Assembly (NCBI GenBank): GCA_024401495.1
Contig: JAKSKW010000006.1
Location: 1-64,000, forward strand
DNA length: 64,000 bases
DNA from: Paludibacteraceae bacterium
GTDB taxonomy: Bacteria; Bacteroidota; Bacteroidia; Bacteroidales; Paludibacteraceae
Direction: 5' to 3'
Part shown: piece by piece, positions 51,471-58,900 of the stretch
Layout: each line of letters begins with the position of its first letter
How positions within the stretch are numbered: the stretch's first letter is position 1
Position numbers and translations under genes: made by a program
The notes under the pieces: generated by a model
What the model saw: the letters and a program-made list of their open reading frames with translations, nothing else
Told to the model about the DNA's origin: nothing
Databases searched by the model: none

Positions 51471-52787
51471 TTATTGTTTCCTTTTCCAACCTTTAATCCA
51501 CTCTTCTGGATTCTGCAACTCTTTCTCTCTCCAAATCTGGAAAAAAAGTGTTGTCTTATTATCATCATTCTCATCTTCATAGACGCTACCGATTCTGTCT
51601 CCAGCCATCACTTTCTGACCTTTCCTTACAAAGATCTTTGTTAGATTTGAGTAGACAGATAGATAATTTCCATGACGTACAATCACAGCAGTGTTACTTC
51701 CAGGTACTGAGAACAGCTGGGTAACCTCTCCTTCGTAGATTGCTTTCGCCACCACTCCCGCTTCAGATGTGCAATAGACGCCTTTGTTGTTAGTCTTCAC
51801 ATGTCTTAAAACCGGATGAAACTGTGGTCCAAATCGTCCTGTGATGTGAGACCCTGGTAGTGGAGAAGGCAAAGTTCCTTTCGATTGTTCAAAGGCTTTA
51901 TTTTCAGTTTTGACCTGATTATTTGCTTTTTCATCGTTTTTCTTAGCCATTCGTTTTGCTGCTTCTTCTGCTTCTTTCTCAATCAACTCCTTAATTCGCT
52001 GATCAAGTTTTTCAGCCGCAGCCTGTTGTTTGGCAAGTTCGGCCGCAAACTCTTTCTCCTTATTCTTCAAAGATGCAAGCAGACGTTTCTGCTCATCCTT
52101 CTCCTCTATCAACTTCTGGTTTTCTGCCTCGCGTTCCTGAACAAGCAGAGTGGATTGCGACTTCTGCTCTGTAAGTTGAGATCTTTTGGCTACAAGATCA
52201 TCTCTGTTTTGAGCAATCTCGTCGGCATGGGCTTTACGCATACTTGCGAAATCCTGAATATAACGAAATCTTCTGTATGCCTGGCTGAACGACTCTGCAG
52301 AAAGCACGAACATCAATTTATTGTAGGACGAATTCTTGACATAGGCGTGATAAATCAAATCAACGTATTTATCCTTGTTGCTCGCATACTCAAGTTCCAA
52401 CCTCAAAATATCCTTTTCAAGAGTGGTGATATTCTCCTGCAACGACTGAATCTCCTCATTCTTGTTTTGAATCAACTTGCTCCTCTCCTCAATACCCTGA
52501 TCCAAGCGTGACACTTCACGCAATGCTTTCTTAGTGGAGAGCTGAGTGTTTTTAAGGCTATCCTGAGTTCTTTTCAAATCCTTCTGCACCCTCTCCTGCT
52601 CATTCTTTAGAGTGTTGATGCTTTTAGTCGTCTTTGAAGTTGTTTTGCTTTTAGACGTGGATGTTTTACTCTTTGTTGTTGTAGCCTTTTTCTGTTGGCT
52701 CCAAACAGGGATAGACGAGACAATGCCGACGCCAACAAACAGCGTCAACATAAGTTTTACCAACGTCTTACCTCCTCCGTGAAACAT
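51471..52787 (-). CDS. EnvC-type murein hydrolase activator (degenerate LytM)
   Basis: 438 residues. A signal peptide (about 1-30) and a Lys/Ser/Thr-rich stretch (34-55) precede a long coiled coil (about 60-300). A LytM-like domain follows from about 310 (HITGRFGPQFHPVLRH). It lacks the zinc residues: HxxxD reads NKGVYC and HxH reads LFFQ. EnvC-type proteins with such degenerate sites activate amidases during division. It is part of the dut-TPR-DUF4292-EnvC unit. Confidence 0.88.
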   Translation of the reverse strand: MFHGGGKTLVKLMLTLFVGVGIVSSIPVWSQQKKATTTKSKTSTSKSKTTSKTTKSINTLKNEQERVQKDLKRTQDSLKNTQLSTKKALREVSRLDQGIEERSKLIQNKNEEIQSLQENITTLEKDILRLELEYASNKDKYVDLIYHAYVKNSSYNKLMFVLSAESFSQAYRRFRYIQDFASMRKAHADEIAQNRDDLVAKRSQLTEQKSQSTLLVQEREAENQKLIEEKDEQKRLLASLKNKEKEFAAELAKQQAAAEKLDQRIKELIEKEAEEAAKRMAKKNDEKANNQVKTENKAFEQSKGTLPSPLPGSHITGRFGPQFHPVLRHVKTNNKGVYCTSEAGVVAKAIYEGEVTQLFSVPGSNTAVIVRHGNYLSVYSNLTKIFVRKGQKVMAGDRIGSVYEDENDDNKTTLFFQIWREKELQNPEEWIKGWKRKQ

Positions 52788-52817
52788 CTTGCCTCTTGAT
52801 TCTTAACCAAATTCCAA

Positions 52818-53594
52818 TTAATAAGTTTTCAAGAACTCATCCATTGTGATTTTCTGATAAGCAGAAGGTATCTTCACCTCAAAGTTTCTATCCTTGTCAA
52901 GCTCGATATTATCCACAGTCATTGTGATGTCACGTCTGACTGTACCCTTCTTAATCGACAAGAATGTTGTGCGAGGATAACGGATGTTCTTCACATTGAA
53001 ATAGTCGGAATAACGCCACTCTGTAAAATAGTCAGCACCAATACTCAAAGAACCCGATGACAATTCCTTGCTTGAGTTGTACTCAAACTCTTGAAGCACG
53101 TTTCCTTTAGTACGCATAAGCTTTACACGTCCGTTCATCTCCGTAGCACCGAAATCAGAAGCTTTAGGGAAATAATCTTCTCCATATAAGAACAGACGGT
53201 TTGTAAGCATTGCCTCAAAAGCCTGATAATTCAATTCCATACCATTCTTACGCATCTCATCATAAGTGACAGACACAAACTTCTTATCCACGCGGTTGAT
53301 CATGATGATACCCTGCTTGTTGATTGCTATTCTGAAAAATTCCATTCCAGGCAAAGGCATGATAGAACAGATAATCACACTGTCTCGCGCAATACGAATA
53401 GAGCCAGACGAATTCAACTCTGTGCCAGCAAGAGTCAATGAGAATGACATTTTATCAATACTCAAAGTCCGGAACACATCGCTTTTTGTTGAAACGCGTG
53501 CCTCCTCAGTTGTTGTTTCAGTCTTTTTAGTTTTACACGATGAAATCGAGAAGCACATCGCTAAAGCTAAAAGTATTCTTACAATTTTCTGCAT
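52818..53594 (-). CDS. DUF4292 lipoprotein
   Basis: 258 residues. The lipobox FSISSC places Cys20. Beta-rich body with FRTLSIDKMSFSLTLAGTEL and DNIELDKDRNFEVKIPSAYQ near the end is characteristic of DUF4292 (LolB/VioE-like fold). A role in lipoprotein or envelope processing is possible but unproven. Lies 30 bp before the EnvC gene and 16 bp after the TPR gene. Confidence 0.85.
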   Translation of the reverse strand: MQKIVRILLALAMCFSISSCKTKKTETTTEEARVSTKSDVFRTLSIDKMSFSLTLAGTELNSSGSIRIARDSVIICSIMPLPGMEFFRIAINKQGIIMINRVDKKFVSVTYDEMRKNGMELNYQAFEAMLTNRLFLYGEDYFPKASDFGATEMNGRVKLMRTKGNVLQEFEYNSSKELSSGSLSIGADYFTEWRYSDYFNVKNIRYPRTTFLSIKKGTVRRDITMTVDNIELDKDRNFEVKIPSAYQKITMDEFLKTY

Positions 53595-53610
53595 ATTAAT
53601 CGAAGTTATA

Positions 53611-55371
53611 TTATTCTACATAAACGCCCGACGTCGCCTTCTGCTGAAGCTGTGCCGACGGTTTGATTTTATTCTTTGCGCAAGTGGCAAGAGCCTTATT
53701 CCACTGCTCACGTGCCTTCATGGTATTTCCGGTCTTATACAAGATATCACCGTAGTGCTCATACAACTCTGCATTATCCTCCCCCATCTTCGACAACGCC
53801 TGCTCAATATAAAGAAGAGACATCTGATAATCGCCTTTCTTGAAATAAACCCATGCGTATGTATCAAGGAAGACCGCACTGTTAGGATCGACACTGACTG
53901 TCTTTCCACTCATTCTTTCAGCCTTGTCCAAATCAATTCCCTTCACAGCAAGCATATAGGCGTAGTTGTTGAGCACCGATACTGCGTTTGGATTCAAAAC
54001 GAGAGCCTCGTCATAAGCACTCATCGCCTTAACAGTGTCTCCCATCGCCATACTAATATCTCCAATCTCGCCAAGTATACCTGAAGCAAGGAAAAGATCA
54101 AGAGGTTTTGCCACTTCAGCTGCCTTACGCAAGTTTTGCTCGCCATTCACTGTGTCTCCTTTCATATAGTAGAGTCTACCCAAACGGTAAGTGAAATCAG
54201 CATTATTAGGGAAATAGCTTGTGGCTTTCTTTAGATTCTCCTCCACTGCAGTTAGATTATTATCGACAGCATACTTAAGAATCAACGTGTTCCACATATC
54301 CTCCTGATATGGATCCGCTTCCAAACTCTTTTCAATCAAAGAATAAGCCTCCTCAGTGCGATTATTAGTTGATAAGTAATCGACAAGCAAGGCATAAGTC
54401 GACGACTCATGCGGATACATGTTTATCAATTTGCGTAGACGTGGCTCTGTCACCAAATAACGCGACGTGCTGTCAAGCCAAAGAGTGGCAGGGACAGTCA
54501 TCTTCTGCTCATACTCGATATCACGGCTCTCCAACACAGGATCAAGATACTTGTCTGCCTTCTTTAGATTGCGTTTCTTAGTGATGTAGTACATACACAT
54601 CTCATAACGCATCACACCACTTTCAGGCATCTTCTTCAATCCGTTCTTCAATGTCTTCTCGACATTTTTGAAATCACCAAGATACGCATAGGCATCAGCC
54701 TTAGCTTTAATATACTCTGGCTCAGCAGGATAAGCGGCGATTAGCTTATCATACTCCGCTATCGCTTTCTTCTTATCATGGAAACCTGTGATCCAATTTG
54801 CAAACTTGTATTTTGTGATGTCGATTGACATTCCTACTCTCTTCTCCAACTCATCCAACGTCTCAATAGCCTCTTTAGACTGATGATTCTCGCTGTATAA
54901 AGTGGACAGAGTCATCAAATAGTAGTTTTTATCCGGACGCAAAGCATGGAGTTTCTCAGCATAATGAATAGACTTTGGCAAATCCTTCATCTCATACGAA
55001 AGATTCATCGCCATGTCGATATAAGAAGCCTCTGTAGAATCAAGTTTAATAGCAGTCTCAATCTCATTCAACGCATCAGAAAGACGGTTATATGTGACGT
55101 CGACACGGGCTTTCTCAAAATGTACCTGTGGGTTCATCGGATAGATATCCTCACATTTGCCAAGACAATATAGCAAACTATCGTACTTCTGTAGCTGCTT
55201 AAAACGCAATGCTTCATAGAAATAGTAGTCGAAAGCTGCATCGGGGCTCTTTTGGCTGTACTCTAATGTCGACTCCGTTTGCTTTAGGTCCTGCTGAACA
55301 GGTTTTGCCGCTGACACTGAAAGCGTCGAAAACAAAAGAGTGTATATGACAAATAAGTTCTTCTTCATCAA
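53611..55371 (-). CDS. Secreted tetratricopeptide-repeat protein
   Basis: 586 residues. Signal peptide ends near SVSAA (residue 21). About twelve TPR units follow, for example AKADAYAYLGDFKNVEKTLKNGL and NNYAYMLAVKGIDLDKAERM. Periplasmic scaffold; conserved neighbour of dut, DUF4292 and EnvC in Bacteroidales, as I recall. Partner unknown. Confidence 0.88.
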   Translation of the reverse strand: MMKKNLFVIYTLLFSTLSVSAAKPVQQDLKQTESTLEYSQKSPDAAFDYYFYEALRFKQLQKYDSLLYCLGKCEDIYPMNPQVHFEKARVDVTYNRLSDALNEIETAIKLDSTEASYIDMAMNLSYEMKDLPKSIHYAEKLHALRPDKNYYLMTLSTLYSENHQSKEAIETLDELEKRVGMSIDITKYKFANWITGFHDKKKAIAEYDKLIAAYPAEPEYIKAKADAYAYLGDFKNVEKTLKNGLKKMPESGVMRYEMCMYYITKKRNLKKADKYLDPVLESRDIEYEQKMTVPATLWLDSTSRYLVTEPRLRKLINMYPHESSTYALLVDYLSTNNRTEEAYSLIEKSLEADPYQEDMWNTLILKYAVDNNLTAVEENLKKATSYFPNNADFTYRLGRLYYMKGDTVNGEQNLRKAAEVAKPLDLFLASGILGEIGDISMAMGDTVKAMSAYDEALVLNPNAVSVLNNYAYMLAVKGIDLDKAERMSGKTVSVDPNSAVFLDTYAWVYFKKGDYQMSLLYIEQALSKMGEDNAELYEHYGDILYKTGNTMKAREQWNKALATCAKNKIKPSAQLQQKATSGVYVE

Positions 55372-55372
55372 T

Positions 55373-55400
55373 CTTGAAACTTGAAACGTAAAACTTGAAA
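55373..55400. repeat. Heptanucleotide repeat (CTTGAAA)n between dut and the TPR gene
   Basis: Four period-7 units: CTTGAAA, CTTGAAA, CGTAAAA, CTTGAAA. They fill the 32-bp gap between the dut stop and the TPR start. The unit differs from CTAAATG but shares the 7-bp period. Confidence 0.85.
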
Positions 55401-55403
55401 CCG

Positions 55404-55856
55404 TTAAATACCAGTATGACCAAATCCTCCAGCTCCTCTCTCGGTATCAGAAAGTTCGTTCACTTCCTTCCACGAAACTGTCTCATATCTCGCCACTACC
55501 ATCTGAGCGATTCTGTCGCCATCATTAACAGTGAAATCAACGTTGGAATGGTTTATCAAAATCACACCTATCTCACCACGGTAATCGGAATCGATTGTGC
55601 CGGGAGTGTTGAGAACTGTGATGCCATGCTTTAGAGCCAAACCACTTCTTGGTCGCACCTGAGCCTCAAAGCCAACTGGAAGGGCGATGGAAATACCTGT
55701 CTGGATAAGGCGACGCTCACCTGGTGCTATCACAACAGGTTCTGAAATAGATGCACACAAATCAAAGCCAGCCGACCCTGATGTTGCATATTTAGGCAAT
55801 TCTCTCTTGGAATCGTCTGCGGAATTGCCAACTCTCTTTATTTCAACCTCTACCAT
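55404..55856 (-). CDS. dut: Deoxyuridine 5'-triphosphate nucleotidohydrolase
   Basis: 150 residues, trimer-type dUTPase. Conserved motifs: [10 protein letters not shown] (I), [12 protein letters not shown] (II), [17 protein letters not shown] (III, catalytic Tyr region), the [10 protein letters not shown] helix/strand (IV) and the C-terminal arm [11 protein letters not shown] (V). It hydrolyses dUTP to dUMP. First gene of the minus-strand unit ending at aroA; no promoter recognised. Confidence 0.97.
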   Translation of the reverse strand: MVEVEIKRVGNSADDSKRELPKYATSGSAGFDLCASISEPVVIAPGERRLIQTGISIALPVGFEAQVRPRSGLALKHGITVLNTPGTIDSDYRGEIGVILINHSNVDFTVNDGDRIAQMVVARYETVSWKEVNELSDTERGAGGFGHTGI

Positions 55857-56040
55857 ATTGTGCTATTAAACGTTGTTTAGAAAGCGAATATAGCAATTTT
55901 TTCTGTTATTTTATATGTATAGAAAGTAAATTTTGGAATACAACAATCGTTATCAAAACAAATATAAATCGACAAGAGTTAAAATATCCATTTTCATCGG
56001 AGATTTTACTATTTTTCTGTTCAAGCATATAAATAAAGAC

Positions 56041-56080
56041 AATTATATACGAGTTGTCCAACACACGCTATATAATCACC
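56041..56080. repeat. Short remnant of the MITE-like element
   Basis: AATTATATACGAGTTGTCCA matches the inverted end of copy 1 (the complement of 6025-6044), and the trailing ATATAATCACC matches the other end. The interior is absent, so this is a deletion derivative or a solo terminus. It lies 5 bp after the lipoprotein gene. Confidence 0.6.
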
Positions 56081-56084
56081 ATTA

Positions 56085-56957
56085 TCATTTCACAAACTCA
56101 ACAATAGTGTTCTCATTCTTAAAATAAGGATAACACAATTCTGGAGATGTGAATATCATATCATTATTAGCATCAACATCTAAGTATAATATAACACAAT
56201 AGTTTGATACAGATTTATCTTCATATAAGTATGCAGCATCCATCAATGATAGTGCTTCAAATGTAGTCTTGTTTTTGTAAACCAAACATGGTTTGCTGTC
56301 GGTCAATGTGACTTGTTTGTTCGCAACAGTCAATTTGACAATCTTACTTGCATTTTCTATAGATGTAGAGTTTACTAAGATTGTGTAAGAGTCTTGGCTA
56401 AATCCATTAACTAACTTCTTAGTTAATCTGACTACAAATTCATCACCAGCGACAACTGACATAGTACGCACATAAGCTTCATCGGTCTTTGCGTTTTCGA
56501 CAATAGTTTGAATTTTATTCTCAATGGATGATGCTCCAGCACATATATTAAAATCCTTATATAAGTTTGCTCCAATAATCAGATCCGGAATTCCATGAGC
56601 ATCATCATTTACAATAGAAACGTAATAAGAATTATATCCTATAGTGTCAGATGTTATGAAAACATCATTTTCTATTTTTCTTGAAACAATATTAGATGTT
56701 TTCAAATTACTACCATCAAATGTGTAGCTACCTGTCTTTACCGTCAATTCCTTCGTTTTATCGTCATAGACATAAAATGAAAATGTGCTTTCTGAAAAAT
56801 CCCAAATAGCTGAAATATGGGAAGTGTTATCTTCAAAATACCACTTACGAGCTATTGAAAACGGTGTATCATTTTCTTCATCTTTCTTTTCGTCTTTACA
56901 AGCACAAATAGAAACAACACAAAGCAATACAAACAATAAACCTTTTAGAATTTTCAT
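56085..56957 (-). CDS. Lipoprotein, unknown
   Basis: 290 residues. Lipobox VVSICAC places Cys near 18 or 20, then a charged linker (KDEKKDEEND). The body is predicted beta-rich with DNTSHISAIWDFSESTFSFYVYDDKTKEL near 45-72, divided here. I recognise no family. Surface-exposed lipoprotein by analogy with charged-linker Bacteroidota lipoproteins, since acidic residues follow the Cys. Located 23 bp after the MuiA gene. Confidence 0.75.
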   Translation of the reverse strand: MKILKGLLFVLLCVVSICACKDEKKDEENDTPFSIARKWYFEDNTSHISAIWDFSESTFSFYVYDDKTKELTVKTGSYTFDGSNLKTSNIVSRKIENDVFITSDTIGYNSYYVSIVNDDAHGIPDLIIGANLYKDFNICAGASSIENKIQTIVENAKTDEAYVRTMSVVAGDEFVVRLTKKLVNGFSQDSYTILVNSTSIENASKIVKLTVANKQVTLTDSKPCLVYKNKTTFEALSLMDAAYLYEDKSVSNYCVILYLDVDANNDMIFTSPELCYPYFKNENTIVEFVK

Positions 56958-56980
56958 CTTTAACTTATTAAATAAAGCAT

Positions 56981-58840
56981 TTATTCCACTGTAATATCCG
57001 ATCTCTTTGATTTGACAGAGTAAGAGAATTTAAGCTCTTTCTTCTCTCCTGGCTTCAAATTAAGTTTCCAAGTAAGCTTACCCTCTGTCTCGTCGACTTC
57101 CGCTCCTCCGTTATCAACCAATACCACTTTGATATCGTCGACTGTAGAAACTGGGAACTGATCCTCCACAGTCACCTTAACAGACACAGATTTATTATTC
57201 TTAACTGTGATCATCCATTCACGCTCCACTTTGTCGGATGTCTTGATGAGATTCTTAGACGAGTAGGTGCGCATATCTTTTCTGTCGACAGCCAACTCCT
57301 TATCTTTACCGATTGAAAGGTTCAAAGTGTCCTCTGTCTGACGTGCATTGATGAAACTCTCTCCCATATACATATTGTTCAAGAACAATTTGACATTTCC
57401 ATCGAGCAAATCCAATTTTTTCCAGTTTGGTATCGACGCTACAAGATAGACATCCTTAGATAGTTTTGGCACAGCATAGTAGTTATACTCTGCGTCGACA
57501 GAGAAATCCTTCACCACGATCTCATGGTCGGCACCGTCGGCAGGGATAGTGTTCTTTCCTCCAATCTTTGAGATAGTGTTGCGAATGACCATCTGCGGGA
57601 TATTCGACTCCAAATCGCTACCAGACACAGCTTGAGACACACTCATAATTCTATTCTGCTCAATATAGTTGGAGAAATTCTGATGGACATCAGACTCTGT
57701 CACTTCCGATCTGTTGCTCTCCATACGCACATTTTTCACCACTACATTCTTTCCTCTCACACTGCTATATGTATTGCTATAGCCAGAATAAGAGTAAGTG
57801 ACACTTGCATTTACAGGCACCAACAACTCATAATAACCGTTTTCATCAGACTCTGTCTTGCGATCGCCATCACAAGTGATCAAAGCCCCCTTCAACGGAC
57901 CTTTCCAGTCTCTTACCACACCCATAACCTTGACGTATGGATTGCTATAATCAATAGTATTGAGTGATCTTCCGATATATGTACCAGAAGGCACGATATA
58001 GCGTCCTAATTCTGGTTTTTCATTGCTCACACTCGGATCATTCTGAGAAAGAAGCAGCTGCACATTATCCCACTTCTCTTTTGTTGCCTGGCTGACGTAA
58101 GCCTTCTGCACCAAATGAAGCTTAGTGTCGTTCTTGGCAATACGAGCCTCGTAGAATGGCATCCAAGAGGCATTATCCACAAAGTAGTTGATCTCCAACT
58201 CACAATTTGATGCCGACGACGACTCAAGTTTAACCAAAAGGAAACTCATTGGCTCCATCTGTTTGCCATATAGGAGATTCACCTTCTGCTCATTAAAAGT
58301 GAGTTCATCCTGGTACTTCTTCATACGTTTTTGATAGTCGTACTGCATCTTGATGATATCATTCAAATCATTACGCACATATGCTGCGACACCTTGCAAC
58401 GTAGGAGCAGTGAAACCATTATCTCCTCCGATATTATTGCTTTTTAAGACCAAATCACGTTCCCTGTCGAGCACTTCGCTCTTGCTCTGCAAAATATCAA
58501 TTGAATCACGCAATACCGAAGCTCTCTTCGACAATGTCTCCACCTCCTTGCCAATCTGCTTCTGGCCTGGCACCTCCACGTCGTACGAGATAGAAGAGAG
58601 AGTCACATTTCCACCCTTCACACCCACCTGCACAGAGTTTTGCTCCAACATCGGAGTTAGCAACGGAATCTTCACCTCCGTCACTCCACTTTTAGTGTTG
58701 ACGTTTGCTGTACGTTTTACCATCGCGCCGTTGGTGTAAACCATCACCTCTTTGATTTTCGACTGAGTCTCCACAGGAGCCGCAGTAATTGTCGTGATGC
58801 CCAAAGAGAGGCATCCTGCTATTATATTTTGTATTTTCAT
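56981..58840 (-). CDS. MuiA-family protein (DUF4139) with carboxypeptidase-regulatory insert
   Basis: 619 residues. A signal peptide (about 1-20), a DUF4140 N-terminal domain (about 30-130), a coiled coil (about 85-190), and a DUF4139 barrel in two parts. An insert near 315-375 has the carboxypeptidase regulatory-like fold (VVRDWKGPLKGALITCDGD, TYSYSGY), followed by a linker to about 430. MuiA is named for a mucoidy-inhibitor locus; molecular function unknown. It is a paralogue of the gene at 58901-61336, which has a larger insert. The two lie 60 bp apart, separated by a palindrome. Confidence 0.85.
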   Translation of the reverse strand: MKIQNIIAGCLSLGITTITAAPVETQSKIKEVMVYTNGAMVKRTANVNTKSGVTEVKIPLLTPMLEQNSVQVGVKGGNVTLSSISYDVEVPGQKQIGKEVETLSKRASVLRDSIDILQSKSEVLDRERDLVLKSNNIGGDNGFTAPTLQGVAAYVRNDLNDIIKMQYDYQKRMKKYQDELTFNEQKVNLLYGKQMEPMSFLLVKLESSSASNCELEINYFVDNASWMPFYEARIAKNDTKLHLVQKAYVSQATKEKWDNVQLLLSQNDPSVSNEKPELGRYIVPSGTYIGRSLNTIDYSNPYVKVMGVVRDWKGPLKGALITCDGDRKTESDENGYYELLVPVNASVTYSYSGYSNTYSSVRGKNVVVKNVRMESNRSEVTESDVHQNFSNYIEQNRIMSVSQAVSGSDLESNIPQMVIRNTISKIGGKNTIPADGADHEIVVKDFSVDAEYNYYAVPKLSKDVYLVASIPNWKKLDLLDGNVKLFLNNMYMGESFINARQTEDTLNLSIGKDKELAVDRKDMRTYSSKNLIKTSDKVEREWMITVKNNKSVSVKVTVEDQFPVSTVDDIKVVLVDNGGAEVDETEGKLTWKLNLKPGEKKELKFSYSVKSKRSDITVE

Positions 58841-58862
58841 ACGCTTTTATTTATATCTGTGT

Positions 58863-58887
58863 AAGACGGGGCATGCCCCGTCTCTAC
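58863..58887. terminator. GTAGAGACG-family palindrome
   Basis: Perfect 20-bp palindrome AGACGGGGCATGCCCCGTCT (58864-58883) plus CTAC, almost identical to 8408-8437. It separates the two MuiA paralogues and directly adjoins two CGAATTA heptads. Confidence 0.6.
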
Positions 58888-58900
58888 GAATTACGAATTA
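58887..58900. repeat. Two CGAATTA heptads abutting a palindrome
   Basis: CGAATTA twice (58887-58893 and 58894-58900), exactly between the palindrome and the stop codon of the MuiA-plug gene (58901-58903). Confidence 0.65.

Noticed and set aside
51471..52787. Active M23 peptidase assignment for the EnvC-like protein
   Set aside because: Both zinc motifs are absent, so an activator role is preferred.
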